NCBI RefSeq assembly: GCF_021491915.1 | Contig: NZ_CP090836.1 | Location: forward strand, 2,776,501 to 2,840,500 | Length of the DNA stretch: 64,000 nt | Direction of reading: 5' to 3' | Source of the DNA: Paracoccus everestensis | GTDB taxonomy: Bacteria > Pseudomonadota > Alphaproteobacteria > Rhodobacterales > Rhodobacteraceae | Shown here: in pieces, positions 28,856 through 37,335 of the stretch | How positions within the stretch are numbered: position 1 is the first letter of the stretch | Layout: every line of letters begins with the position of its first letter | Program-made: the position numbers and the translations under genes | Notes under the pieces: model-generated | Databases searched by the model: none | Seen by the model: the letters and a program-made list of their open reading frames with translations, nothing else | Told to the model about the DNA's origin: nothing

Positions 28856-28877
28856 CTTCTTCTTTATCCAAATATCC
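28856..28877 (-). repeat. Fragment resembling the tail of the intergenic repeat, carrying the fabG ribosome site
   Basis: On the minus strand this reads GGATATTTGGATAAAGAAG, then AAG. It aligns with the GGATATTT...AAGG tail of copy B (7908-7930) and with the GATATTTC...GAAGAAGAA arm of copy A with few mismatches. The GC-rich hairpin is absent. The AGAAGGA at its end is the Shine-Dalgarno of fabG. Confidence 0.5.
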
Positions 28878-28887
28878 AAAGCCGGCC

Positions 28888-29814
28888 TCAGCCCTTCAAC
28901 GCCGCGATATCCGCAGGCACGCCTATGTTGCGCACGGTTGCATCCTTGGCGATGCGCTTGATCATCCCCGACAGCGCCTTGCCCGCGCCGATTTCCCAGA
29001 ATTCGGTCACGCCGGCCTCGGCCATGTTGGCGATGGATTCGCGCCAGCGAACGGTGCCCGTGACCTGTTCCACCAGCAATCGCCGGATCGCGCCGGGTTC
29101 CGTCACGGCCTCGGCGCGGACATTGGCGACCAGGGGAACTGCGGGGGGATGGATGTCAACGCCCGCCAGCGCATTGGCCATCACCGCCGCGGCAGGCTGC
29201 ATCAGCACCGAATGAAACGGCGCCGAGACAGGCAGCATCAGCGCCCGCTTGGCGCCCGCCAGCTTCATCGCCGCCGCCGCGCGTTCCACCGCGTCCTTGT
29301 GGCCGGATATCACGACCTGCCCCGGATCGTTGTCATTGGCGGCCTGCACGACGCCCTCGCCCCCGATATCCCTGACGATATGATCCACCGTCGCGAAATC
29401 GAGACCCAGGATCGCCGCCATCGCCCCCTGGCCCACTGGCACGGCCTCTTGCATGGCTTGGCCGCGCAGGCGCAGCAGCCGCGCCGTATCCTCCAGCGTC
29501 AGCGCCCCTGCGGCGCACAAGGCCGAGTATTCGCCCAGCGAATGCCCCGCCACGAAATTCGCGTCCTGGATGGTCAGGCCCTCGGACTCCATCGCCCGGA
29601 ACGCCGCCATCGATGCCGCCATCAGCGCCGGCTGCGCGTTCTGCGTCAGCGTGAGGGTTTCAATGTCGCCGTTCCAGATCAGGTCCGACAGCTTTTCCCC
29701 AAGCGCCTCGTCCACCTGCTCAAACACCTCGCGCGCGGCGGGATAGACCTCGGCCAGTTCGCGCCCCATGCCGATAGCCTGCGCCCCCTGGCCTGGAAAG
29801 ACGAATGCGCGCAT
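28888..29814 (-). CDS. fabD: Malonyl-CoA:ACP transacylase
   Basis: FabD loads malonyl groups onto ACP. The 308-residue protein starts MRAFVFPGQGAQ and has the nucleophile Ser92 in GHSLGE, with a conserved His in APFHSVLM near 200. It is the first gene of a leftward fabD-fabG-acpP group. Its Shine-Dalgarno AGGAGG (29825-29820 on the minus strand) is inside a 7-bp hairpin, which may control translation. Confidence 0.97.
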   Translation of the reverse strand: MRAFVFPGQGAQAIGMGRELAEVYPAAREVFEQVDEALGEKLSDLIWNGDIETLTLTQNAQPALMAASMAAFRAMESEGLTIQDANFVAGHSLGEYSALCAAGALTLEDTARLLRLRGQAMQEAVPVGQGAMAAILGLDFATVDHIVRDIGGEGVVQAANDNDPGQVVISGHKDAVERAAAAMKLAGAKRALMLPVSAPFHSVLMQPAAAVMANALAGVDIHPPAVPLVANVRAEAVTEPGAIRRLLVEQVTGTVRWRESIANMAEAGVTEFWEIGAGKALSGMIKRIAKDATVRNIGVPADIAALKG

Positions 29815-29819
29815 GGGGG

Positions 29820-29846
29820 CCTCCTGCTTGATATGGGTTCAGGAGG
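29820..29846 (-). promoter_or_regulatory. Hairpin sequestering the fabD ribosome binding site
   Basis: In the fabD leader, CCTCCTG (29846-29840) can pair perfectly with CAGGAGG (29826-29820) across a 13-nt loop. CAGGAGG contains the Shine-Dalgarno and lies 5 nt before the ATG at 29814. If the stem forms, ribosomes are blocked; heat, a ligand or a protein could open it. This is seen only in sequence. Confidence 0.55.
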
Positions 29847-30034
29847 GATAGCGCGGATGGGGATGAGGTGAAAGGGGGGCCGAGAAGTGCGATCTTCTGT
29901 GCCAATTGCATCTCAGTGCGATTCAAATCCTTCGCAATCCCAGGCACGCGACGTGCAGGCAGCTTGTCTTTTTGGACAGGGCCATCAGAGTCGTGTTCCA
30001 GGACACAAAAGTTTTTTATAGCCCTAATAATATG

Positions 30035-30054
30035 TTGATATAGATCACTGATCT
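30035..30054 (+). promoter_or_regulatory. FNR-like box overlapping a second dyad
   Basis: TTGAT-ATAG-ATCAC (30035-30048) matches the FNR/NNR-type consensus TTGAT-N4-ATCAA at 9 of 10 positions. It overlaps the perfect dyad AGATC-ACT-GATCT (30042-30054). No -10 element fits a class II position; a weak TTGGCC / TGAAAT pair (30071-30099) would place the box near -64, close to a class I site. The assignment is tentative. Confidence 0.45.
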
Positions 30055-30119
30055 GCAGGGCGGATATTCCTTGGCCGTTTCTGTTCTCAGATGTGAAATC
30101 TTCGACTTATCTATCTAAG

Positions 30120-30193
30120 GTTGCATTGATTGTTCTGGGAAAACACATCAACGAAGATATAGTGCAACATCACCACGGAGTACTCGTCTCCGT
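30120..30193 (+). promoter_or_regulatory. Structured leader upstream of the VPLPA-CTERM gene
   Basis: GTTGCATT (30120-30127) can pair with AGTGCAAC (30161-30168, one G-T pair), and ACGGAG (30175-30180) with CTCCGT (30188-30193) across a 7-nt loop. Together they form two consecutive stem-loops ending about 50 nt before the start codon. I recognise no known riboswitch class. Confidence 0.4.
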
Positions 30194-30245
30194 TGGTTGC
30201 AATTAGCCGGGTTGGCTGGACTTATTTGGTAAAAGGTAAAAACGA

Positions 30246-30897
30246 ATGCAAAAGGTGAAGTATGCTATTGCCGTTGCGGCATTTTCGCTTGCCGTCCCCG
30301 GCAATCGGACAGGCGGCGACGGTGTCCTACACAAACTCGGATCCGACGCCGCAGGTGCAATTGACCGTTGACGACGCTGCTTCGCCCGGAAAATTCCGCT
30401 TCAGCCTTTCCACTTTGCTGGGTACGGCTGATTTCCTGGGTCTGGGCTTCAATTTCGCAGGTTCGATGCTTTCGAATGGCGACCTGACCCTCGTCAGCGC
30501 AACAGGGTCAGACGACGAGTCCATCAAGCCGGTCTTGAAGTTGTTCGGGGACAATACCGCAAGCCAATCGACATGTGGCAATGGCTGCAACTTCAATGGC
30601 TCGGGAAGCGCATCCGACTTTGACTATATCATCCGCATCGGTGGAAATGGCGGGGGTAAGAACAACTATGTCAAAACGGTTGTGTTTGACGTGGCGTTCG
30701 CAGGCGACCTGAGCAGCAATCCGTTTTCGCAATTTGCGTTCCGTGCTCAGTCGACAAGCAATCCTGAGGGCAGCATCAAAGCCGACCTCAACCCTGAACC
30801 GCAACCCGCGCCCGTTCCGCTTCCTGCCGGCCTGCCCCTTCTGGGTTCCGGGCTTCTGGCAATTGGCGCCCTGCGCCGCCGCAAGCGCGCCGCCTGA
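30246..30897 (+). pseudogene. VPLPA-CTERM sorting-signal protein, frameshifted in the signal peptide
   Basis: From the ATG at 30246 (AAAAGG about 9 nt upstream) the sequence encodes a normal signal peptide start, MQKVKYAIAVAAFSLAV, then runs out of frame at the CCCC at 30296-30299. One C fewer would join it to PAIGQAATVSYTN and an uninterrupted reading frame to 30897, 216 residues in all. The body is Gly/Asn/Ser-rich. The C-terminus has VPLPAGLPLLGSG, a hydrophobic segment and RRRKRAA, the VPLPA-CTERM signal processed by an exosortase (XrtD type). A short in-frame ATG at 30262 gives no usable signal peptide. The break may be a real mutation, a +1 frameshift at CCC-G, or a sequence error. The gene has its own terminator. 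Confidence 0.8.
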
Positions 30898-30920
30898 TCG
30901 GGCAGACTCGCACAACAAGG

Positions 30921-30944
30921 AAAGCGCCTTCGGGCGCTTTTTTT
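30921..30944 (+). terminator. Intrinsic terminator of the VPLPA-CTERM gene
   Basis: AAAGCGCC (30921-30928), loop TTCG, GGCGCTTT (30933-30940) followed by TTTT: a classical strong terminator 24 nt after the stop codon. Confidence 0.92.
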
Positions 30945-31021
30945 AACTTTTGGCAATATGCAGCACATCAGCAAAAAGCTGGCCACGTGGACCACCAGCT
31001 CTTGCACCGAACGGATCAACG

Positions 31022-31045
31022 AAAAAGGGGCCACTGGCCCCTTTT
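31022..31045 (-). terminator. Intrinsic terminator of ndk
   Basis: AAAAGGGGCC (31023-31032), loop ACT, GGCCCCTTTT (31036-31045). Read on the minus strand, the T-run of the stem end continues for one more base. It lies about 27 nt after the ndk stop and could also act on the plus strand. Confidence 0.88.
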
Positions 31046-31072
31046 CCCTTTCCATCTTGGCCGTTCAGCCAA

Positions 31073-31495
31073 TCACCCGACCAGTTCAAGCCCCGAGAAG
31101 AAGAACGCGATCTCCTCCTTGGCCGTTTCGGGCGCGTCAGAGCCGTGGACCGAGTTCTCGCCCACGGAGAGGGCGAACTCCTTGCGGATGGTGCCTGCGT
31201 CGGCCTGGGCGGGGTTGGTCGCGCCCATCACTTCGCGGTTCTTGGCAATGGCGCCCTCGCCCTCCAGCACCTGCACGACAACCGGCTCGGAGGCCATGAA
31301 CTCGACCAGCTCGCCATAGAAGGGGCGGTCCTTGTGGACTTCGTAGAACTTGCCCGCCTGTTCCGGCGACAGCTTGATGCGCTTTTGCGCGACGATGCGC
31401 AGGCCCGCATCCTCGAACTTGGCGTTGATCTTGCCGGTCAGGTTGCGGCGGGTGGCGTCGGGCTTGATGATGGAAAGCGTGCGTTCGATGGCCAT
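31073..31495 (-). CDS. ndk: Nucleoside diphosphate kinase
   Basis: Ndk moves the terminal phosphate between nucleoside triphosphates and diphosphates through a phosphohistidine. The 140-residue protein has the usual length, with the active-site H117 in NSVHGSD and the nucleotide-binding [16 protein letters not shown] region. The ATG at 31495 gives the standard start [15 protein letters not shown] hairpin GGCGGG/CCCGCC (31519-31535) lies about 24 nt upstream in the leader. Confidence 0.98.
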   Translation of the reverse strand: MAIERTLSIIKPDATRRNLTGKINAKFEDAGLRIVAQKRIKLSPEQAGKFYEVHKDRPFYGELVEFMASEPVVVQVLEGEGAIAKNREVMGATNPAQADAGTIRKEFALSVGENSVHGSDAPETAKEEIAFFFSGLELVG

Positions 31496-31531
31496 GGGGC
31501 GTCCCTTGTGATGTGACAGGCGGGGCATTCC

Positions 31532-31561
31532 CGCCCGGTTATTCGATCCGCGCCCGGTTAT
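31532..31561. repeat. Two direct repeats between ndk and the AI-2E gene
   Basis: The 11-nt sequence CGCCCGGTTAT occurs at 31532-31542 and again at 31551-31561, 19 nt apart start to start (about two helical turns). The position between two divergent genes suggests binding of a regulator to one DNA face. No known site is recognised. Confidence 0.4.
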
Positions 31562-31630
31562 CAGGGATGGCATCTGCGGGCAAGCCAAGGGCATGATGGG
31601 CGCAAGATCCCGGCAAAAGGCCTTGTTTGC

Positions 31631-32695
31631 ATGACCAACCGTCCCCTCTTGTCCGACCCCCGGCCCCGGCTGCGCCCCGGTCCCATCGCCATGGTCATGG
31701 CTTTGGTCCTGCTGCTGGCGGCGATGTGGCAATGGTCGAATGTCCTGCTGATGGGATTCGGGGCGATCCTGATCGCCATTGCGTTGCGAGCGGGGGCGGC
31801 GGTCCTGCACCGTCGCGCGGGGATCGGCCTCAAGCCGGGCGTGCTGCTGTGCGCCCTTGCGGCGACGCTGGTGATCGCGGGGATCGTGGCGGGGGCGGGG
31901 CCGTCAATTTCGGACCAGTTCGGCCAGTTGATCGGCAGCCTGCCCGCTGCGTTGGACCAGGTGAACGCCTGGCTTTCCGACAGTTCCCTGGGCCAATTCC
32001 TGGAACGGCGGTTGGAGAGCGCCGAGGCGGCGGGCGAGACGACGCCGGGGGGCAGCCTGCCCTCGCTCTTCGGCTATGTCACGGGAACGCTGACCACGGT
32101 CCTTGGCGGGGTGGCGAACCTGGTCCTGCTGGTGACGGTTGCGATCTTCCTGGCGCTGGATGCGCCCATGTATCGCGGCGGCGCCCTGCGGCTGGTGCCC
32201 CCCTCCTATCGCGCGCGGGCGGGGCAGATCGCGGACGAACTGGCCCGGTCGCTTGGCCGCTGGATGGGCGGGCAGGCGCTTGACATGGTGCTGGTGGCTC
32301 TGGTCACGGGGCTGGGCCTGTGGCTGCTGGGGGTGCCGCTGGCCCTGGTGCTGGGGCTGATCGCGGGGCTGACCAACATCATCCCGGTCGTAGGCCCGTT
32401 CCTGTCGGGGATCCCGGCGGTGCTGTTCGCGCTGACCCAGGGGTTCGACCTAGCGGTCTATGTGGCGCTGCTGTTCGTCGTCGTCCAGCAGGTCGAGGGG
32501 AACCTTTTGATGCCGCTGATCCAGCGTTATGCCGCCGACCTGCCGCCCGCGCTGACGGTCCTGGCGATCCTGGCCTTTGGCGGGCTGTTCGGTTTCGCGG
32601 GCATCGTTCTGGCGACGCCCTTGCTGTTGGTCACGATCATCCTGGTCAAGCGCATCTATGTCGAGGACGTGCTGGGCGACCGGCAGGGCGACTGA
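31631..32695 (+). CDS. AI-2E family transporter (PerM/YdiK type)
   Basis: The 354-residue inner-membrane protein has about seven to eight hydrophobic segments and the family's conserved C-terminal part, [18 protein letters not shown] and [13 protein letters not shown]. Family names refer to autoinducer-2 export, but several members are thought to be Na+/H+ antiporters; no substrate is claimed here. It is divergent from ndk. Confidence 0.92.
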   Translation: MTNRPLLSDPRPRLRPGPIAMVMALVLLLAAMWQWSNVLLMGFGAILIAIALRAGAAVLHRRAGIGLKPGVLLCALAATLVIAGIVAGAGPSISDQFGQLIGSLPAALDQVNAWLSDSSLGQFLERRLESAEAAGETTPGGSLPSLFGYVTGTLTTVLGGVANLVLLVTVAIFLALDAPMYRGGALRLVPPSYRARAGQIADELARSLGRWMGGQALDMVLVALVTGLGLWLLGVPLALVLGLIAGLTNIIPVVGPFLSGIPAVLFALTQGFDLAVYVALLFVVVQQVEGNLLMPLIQRYAADLPPALTVLAILAFGGLFGFAGIVLATPLLLVTIILVKRIYVEDVLGDRQGD

Positions 32696-32759
32696 TGCCG
32701 TCGCAATCCGGTCACGGCACGGTGTCATAACAAGGCACCGCAGCTTGGGGGGAAGCCGC

Positions 32760-33512
32760 ATGGAACCACTTCGCAAGGGCCGCTATCTGGCACGGCTCGC
32801 CGCCTCGGCCGAGGATCTGCGCGCCGCGCAACGGTTGCGCTGGCTGTGCTTCGTGGCGCGGGACGGCCTTGCCGGTGATGCCGCGCCCCTGGACGCGGAC
32901 CCCCTGGACGCCGATTGCCGCCATGTGCTGATCACCGATGCGGCGGGCCGGCTTGTCTGCTGCTTTCGCTTTCTGATGCTGCCGGGCGGGCGGGATATCG
33001 AGCGCAGCTATTCCGCGCAATTCTATGACCTGGCGGCGCTTGAATCCTTTGATGCCCCGATGGTCGAGGTGGGGCGGTTCTGCGTCCACCCTTCGGCGGG
33101 CGATCCTGACATCATCCGCCTGGCCTGGGCGGCGCTGACGCGCATCGTGGACGATGGGGGCATGCAGATGCTGTTCGGATGTTCCAGCTTTGGCGGGATC
33201 GAGCCTGCGGTCCATGCGGACGCCTTTGCCATGCTTCAGCAACGCCATCTTGCGCCGCGCCGCTGGTGGCCGCGCATCAAGGCGCCCCATGTCTTTCGCC
33301 TGGCCCGCGCCCTGCGTCCCGGCCCCCTTGATGCGAAACGCGCCCTGGCCGCAATGCCGCCCCTGCTGCGCAGCTATCTGGCGATGGGCGGCTGGGTCAG
33401 CGACCATGCGGTCGTCGATCCCGTGCTGCGGACCATGCACGTCTTCACCGGGATCGAGATCGGAACGATACCGCCCGCGCGGCAAAGACTGCTGCGTGCG
33501 ACGGCAGGCTGA
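32760..33512 (+). CDS. olsB: L-ornithine N-alpha-acyltransferase
   Basis: OlsB makes lyso-ornithine lipid from ornithine and 3-hydroxyacyl-ACP, the first step of ornithine-lipid synthesis. The 250-residue GNAT-like protein shows AQRLRWLCFV, VEVGRFCVHP and the central MLFGCSSFGG motif of the family. The ATG at 32760 follows a GGGGGGAAG ribosome site. olsA, which completes the lipid and is often adjacent, is not here; ureD follows after 130 nt, where I see nothing notable. Confidence 0.88.
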   Translation: MEPLRKGRYLARLAASAEDLRAAQRLRWLCFVARDGLAGDAAPLDADPLDADCRHVLITDAAGRLVCCFRFLMLPGGRDIERSYSAQFYDLAALESFDAPMVEVGRFCVHPSAGDPDIIRLAWAALTRIVDDGGMQMLFGCSSFGGIEPAVHADAFAMLQQRHLAPRRWWPRIKAPHVFRLARALRPGPLDAKRALAAMPPLLRSYLAMGGWVSDHAVVDPVLRTMHVFTGIEIGTIPPARQRLLRATAG

Positions 33513-33642
33513 TCCCAGAGTTGCCTTTTCCGTGGGCGACAAGCCCGCGCCTTGGGCAGATCGCCCCTTGATGCGTGCCTGACGGGCATTTGCCGCATGG
33601 GCCGCGATTGACCTTTCCGGCGGTGGGCCACCCCTTCGGTTC

Positions 33643-34458
33643 ATGTTCGACGCAACCGATCCCATGCCCGTTCTTCAGCGCAGCCGTGGCGCAGCCCATG
33701 TTGTTCTGGGGCCGCGCGGGCTGGCCGATCTGGCGCAAGGGGGATCGGCCAAGGCGATGCTGCCCCGCATCACGGCGGGCCTGCCGCAGATCGTGTTCCT
33801 GAACACATCGGGCGGTCTGGCCTCGGGGGACCGGCTGTCATTCGCGGTAACGCTTCGGCCTGCCACCCGCGCCCTGGCAACCACCCAGACCGCCGAACGC
33901 GCCTATCGCGCCACAGGCCCCGCAGCGCGGGCCGAGGTCCGGCTGACCGTGGGGGACAACGGCTGGCTCGACTGGCTGCCGCAGGAAACGATCCTGTTCG
34001 ACGAGGCCCGGCTGGAGCGTGACACGACGGTCGATCTGGCCCCCGGCGCAGGCTGCCTGCTGCTGGAGATGATCGTGCTGGGGCGCCTTGCCATGGGCGA
34101 ATGTCCCCGCCGCCTGCATCTGCGCGACCGCCGCGTGGTGCGCCGGGCAGGACGGATCGTCCATCACGACGCGATGGCCCTGGATGACGCGGCGCTGCCC
34201 CGGCTGGGGGGTCCGGCCCTGCTGGACGACGCCCGCGCGGTGGCGACCCTGACGATGATCGCGCCCCATGCGCCCGACCTGCTGGCACCCGCCCGCGCCG
34301 GTCTTGACGAACCGGGCGTCACGGGCGCCGCCAGCGCCCCGCCGGGCCGGCTGGTGATCCGCCTGCTGGCGCGGGACGACTGGCCCCTGCGGCGGCAGGT
34401 CAACCGGTTGCTGACCACGCTTCGCCCCGATCCCCTTCCCCGCATCTGGCAGGTTTGA
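33643..34458 (+). CDS. ureD: Urease accessory protein UreD
   Basis: UreD binds apo-urease and, with UreF and UreG, directs carbamylation and nickel insertion. The 271-residue protein has the family motifs [10 protein letters not shown] near 52-61, [10 protein letters not shown] and [10 protein letters not shown]. It is the first gene of the cluster ureD-A-J-B-C-E-F-G, with the ureA start 2 nt after its stop. Confidence 0.95.
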   Translation: MFDATDPMPVLQRSRGAAHVVLGPRGLADLAQGGSAKAMLPRITAGLPQIVFLNTSGGLASGDRLSFAVTLRPATRALATTQTAERAYRATGPAARAEVRLTVGDNGWLDWLPQETILFDEARLERDTTVDLAPGAGCLLLEMIVLGRLAMGECPRRLHLRDRRVVRRAGRIVHHDAMALDDAALPRLGGPALLDDARAVATLTMIAPHAPDLLAPARAGLDEPGVTGAASAPPGRLVIRLLARDDWPLRRQVNRLLTTLRPDPLPRIWQV

Positions 34459-34460
34459 CG

Positions 34461-34772
34461 ATGAACCTTTCCCCCCGCGAACGAGAAAAACTGCTGGTGT
34501 CCGTCGCCGCGATGGTGGCGCGTGGCCGGTTGGCGCGCGGCGTCAAGCTGAACCACCCCGAGGCGATCGCCCTGATCACCGATTTCGTGGTCGAGGGCGC
34601 GCGCGACGGCCGAACGGTGGCCGACCTGATGGCGGCGGGTGCTCATGTGATCACAGCCGACCAGTGCATGACCGGCGTCCCCGCCATGATCGACTCCGTG
34701 CAGGTCGAGGCCACCTTTCCCGACGGCACCAAGCTTGTCACCGTCCATCACCCGATCCGCCAAGAGGCCTGA
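34461..34772 (+). CDS. ureA: Urease gamma subunit
   Basis: The 103-residue structural subunit starts [14 protein letters not shown] and has [10 protein letters not shown] and PGxxR-like TVHHPI near its end, all typical of UreA. An in-frame TTG two codons upstream is less likely than the ATG. It assembles with UreB and UreC into the cytosolic nickel enzyme that splits urea into ammonia and carbamate. Confidence 0.98.
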   Translation: MNLSPREREKLLVSVAAMVARGRLARGVKLNHPEAIALITDFVVEGARDGRTVADLMAAGAHVITADQCMTGVPAMIDSVQVEATFPDGTKLVTVHHPIRQEA

Positions 34773-35333
34773 ATGAAAAAGCCCATCCTTGCCGCCGCCC
34801 TGCTGCTGCCCCAGGCCGCCCTGGCCCATCCCGGTCACCATGACGCGGGCCAGTTCGCCAGCGGCCTGACCCATCCCGTTGGCGGGCCCGATCATCTGCT
34901 GGCGATGCTGGCGCTTGGCCTGCTGGCAGCCCAGGTCGGCGGTCGCGCGCTGTGGGCGCTGCCCTTGGCCTTCGTGGGCAGCATGATCGCGGGCGGTCTG
35001 GCGGGTTTCGATGGCCTGCCCTTTCCGGGGGTCGAGCCGATGATCCTTGCCTCGGTCGCCGTCCTGGGGGCTTTGGTGGCAATGGCCGTGCGCCTGCCGC
35101 TGGCGGTGCTGCTGCCGGGGGTGGCGTTGTTCGGCCTTGCCCATGGCTGGGCGCATGGCGCCGAAGGGCCTGCGGCGGGGCTGGCCGCATATGCCATGGG
35201 CTTTGCCATCGCGACCATGGCGCTGCATCTGGCGGGCATCGGCCTGGGCAAGCTGCTGGGCCGCAGCGTCCTGCTGCGCGGGCTTGGCGGCGGCACGGCT
35301 GTGGCGGGCCTGGCGCTTGCGATGGTGGGCTGA
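34773..35333 (+). CDS. ureJ: HupE/UreJ family membrane protein
   Basis: The 186-residue inner-membrane protein has a signal-like N-terminus ending in LAHPGHH, the family motif [12 protein letters not shown] near 37-48 and [11 protein letters not shown] near 115-125, with about six helices rich in His near the membrane surface. HupE/UreJ proteins are proposed nickel permeases. The position between ureA and ureB, with the start directly after the ureA stop, supports supply of nickel to urease. Confidence 0.93.
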   Translation: MKKPILAAALLLPQAALAHPGHHDAGQFASGLTHPVGGPDHLLAMLALGLLAAQVGGRALWALPLAFVGSMIAGGLAGFDGLPFPGVEPMILASVAVLGALVAMAVRLPLAVLLPGVALFGLAHGWAHGAEGPAAGLAAYAMGFAIATMALHLAGIGLGKLLGRSVLLRGLGGGTAVAGLALAMVG

Positions 35334-35639
35334 GTGACCCCCGGCGAAATCCTGACCGCCCCGGGCGAGATCATCCTGAACAAGGGCCGCGATTCCGTCA
35401 CGGTGATGGTGGCAAACACCGGCGACCGCCCGATCCAGGTGGGCAGCCATTATCATTTCGCGGAAACCAACCCGGCGCTGCATTTCGACCGGGCCGCAGC
35501 GCGGGGAATGCGCCTGTCCATTCCCGCAGGCACCGCAGTCCGCTTCGAACCCGGCCAGTCGCGCGAGGTCCGCCTGATCCCCTATGCGGGCGACCGCATG
35601 GTCCAGGGTTTCCGCAAAGACATCATGGGGGCGCTATGA
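35334..35639 (+). CDS. ureB: Urease beta subunit
   Basis: The 101-residue subunit starts with GTG right after the ureJ stop and reads [16 protein letters not shown], with [17 protein letters not shown] and a C-terminal [11 protein letters not shown], as in all UreB proteins. Its stop overlaps the ureC start by 4 nt. Confidence 0.97.
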   Translation: MTPGEILTAPGEIILNKGRDSVTVMVANTGDRPIQVGSHYHFAETNPALHFDRAAARGMRLSIPAGTAVRFEPGQSREVRLIPYAGDRMVQGFRKDIMGAL

Positions 35640-37321
35640 CCCGCCTGTCGCGCGCCGATTATGCGGCCCTTTACGGCCCTACCACCGGCGACCGCATCCG
35701 CCTGGCCGACACCGACCTGCTGATCGAGGTCGAGCGCGACCTGACCACCCCCGGCGAGGAGGTTAAGTTCGGCGGCGGCAAGGTCGTCCGCGACGGCATG
35801 GGCCAATCCCAGGTCACGCGCCAAGGCGGGGCGATGGACACGATCATCACCGGCGTCGTGGTCTTCGATCATCAAGGCATCACCAAGGCCGACGTGGGCC
35901 TGCGCGACGGCCGTATCGCGGGCATCGGCAAGGCGGGCAACCCCGACACGCAGCCCGGTGTCACCCTCATCATCGGTCCCGGCACCGAAATCATCGCGGG
36001 CGAGGGGCGGATACTGACGCCCGGCGGCTTTGACTGCCACATCCACTACATCTGCCCGCAGCAGGTGGACCATGCGCTGCATTCCGGCGTCACCACCCTG
36101 CTGGGCGGCGGCACCGGGCCCGCACATGGGACGCTGGCCACAACCTGCACGCCCGGCCCCTGGCACATCGCCCGGATGATGGAGGCCTGCGCCGACCTGC
36201 CCGTCAACATCGGCATCGCCGGCAAGGGCAATGCCAGCCTTCCCGCGGCCCTTGAGGAACAGGTCCGCGCCGGGGCCTGCGCGCTGAAGCTGCACGAGGA
36301 CTGGGGCACCACCCCTGCCGCCATCGATTGCTGCCTAAGGGTGGCGGATGCCATGGACGTGCAGGTGATGATCCACACCGACACGCTGAACGAATCCGGC
36401 TTTGTCGAGGATACCATGGCGGCCATCGCGGGCCGCACGATCCACGCCTATCACACCGAGGGCGCAGGCGGCGGCCACGCCCCCGACATTATCCGCATGG
36501 TGGGCATGGGCAATGTCCTGCCCTCGTCCACCAACCCGACGCGCCCCTATACCGCCAACACGGTCGAGGAGCATCTGGACATGCTGATGGTCTGCCATCA
36601 CCTGGACCGCCGCATCCCCGAGGACGTGGCCTTCGCCGAATCCCGCATCCGGCGCGAAACCATCGCGGCCGAGGACATCCTGCACGACCTGGGCGCGTTC
36701 AGCGTCATTTCGTCCGACAGCCAGGCCATGGGCCGGATCGGAGAGGTGATCATCCGCACCTGGCAGACCGCCGACAAGATGCGCCGCCAGCGGGGCCGGC
36801 TGCCCGGCGAACAGGGCGACAACGACAACCTGCGCGCCCGGCGGTACATCGCGAAATACACGATCAACCCGGCCATCGCGCACGGCGTTTCCGCCCATAT
36901 CGGCAGCGTCACCCCCGGCAAGCGCGCCGACCTGGTGCTGTGGTCGCCCGCCTTCTTCGGGGTCAAGCCGGAAATGGTCCTGGTCGGCGGGCAGATCAGC
37001 GTGGCGCAGATGGGCGACCCCAACGGCTCCATCCCCGTGCAGCCTGTGTTCAGCCGCCCGATGTGGGGGCATACGGGCCGCGCCTCGGCGCTGTTCGTCA
37101 GCAAGGCGGGATTGGAAGACGGCGCAGGAGAAGGCCTGCACAAGACCCTGATCGCGGTCGAAAACACCCGCGACATCGGCAAGGCCGACATGGCCTTGAA
37201 CAGCGCCATGCCGGTGATCGAGGTCGATCCCGAAACCTACGAAGTGCGCGCCGATGGAGAATTGTTAACTTGCGAGCCTGCGACGGAACTGCCGATGGCC
37301 CAACGCTATTTTCTCTTTTGA
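35636..37321 (+). CDS. ureC: Urease alpha (catalytic) subunit
   Basis: The 561-residue catalytic subunit has the nickel ligands in HIHYICP, the carbamylated lysine K218 in [32 protein letters not shown] and the mobile-flap MVCHHLD with its cysteine. The length is slightly below the usual 566-570 residues but no motif is missing. The ATG at 35636 overlaps the ureB stop. Confidence 0.98.
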   Translation: MTRLSRADYAALYGPTTGDRIRLADTDLLIEVERDLTTPGEEVKFGGGKVVRDGMGQSQVTRQGGAMDTIITGVVVFDHQGITKADVGLRDGRIAGIGKAGNPDTQPGVTLIIGPGTEIIAGEGRILTPGGFDCHIHYICPQQVDHALHSGVTTLLGGGTGPAHGTLATTCTPGPWHIARMMEACADLPVNIGIAGKGNASLPAALEEQVRAGACALKLHEDWGTTPAAIDCCLRVADAMDVQVMIHTDTLNESGFVEDTMAAIAGRTIHAYHTEGAGGGHAPDIIRMVGMGNVLPSSTNPTRPYTANTVEEHLDMLMVCHHLDRRIPEDVAFAESRIRRETIAAEDILHDLGAFSVISSDSQAMGRIGEVIIRTWQTADKMRRQRGRLPGEQGDNDNLRARRYIAKYTINPAIAHGVSAHIGSVTPGKRADLVLWSPAFFGVKPEMVLVGGQISVAQMGDPNGSIPVQPVFSRPMWGHTGRASALFVSKAGLEDGAGEGLHKTLIAVENTRDIGKADMALNSAMPVIEVDPETYEVRADGELLTCEPATELPMAQRYFLF

Positions 37322-37335
37322 GGGAGGACACCGAC

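Larger units (their letters stand above)
29847..30245. other. AT-rich intergenic region between fabD and the VPLPA-CTERM gene
   Basis: About 400 nt with no convincing gene, visibly richer in A+T than the rest of the window. It should hold the divergent promoters of fabD and of the surface-protein gene. Within it I can point to an FNR-like box (30035-30048), an overlapping dyad (30042-30054) and two possible stem-loops (30120-30193). The different base composition hints that this patch was acquired or is under different constraints. Confidence 0.6.

Noticed and set aside
29828..29841. TTGATATGGGTTCA as an FNR box upstream of fabD
   Set aside because: The second half-site matches at too few positions and the sequence is the loop of the fabD hairpin.
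30126..30151. TTGAT...ATCAA as a second FNR box upstream of the VPLPA-CTERM gene
   Set aside because: The half-sites are 16 nt apart instead of 4, so this is part of a stem-loop rather than an FNR site.
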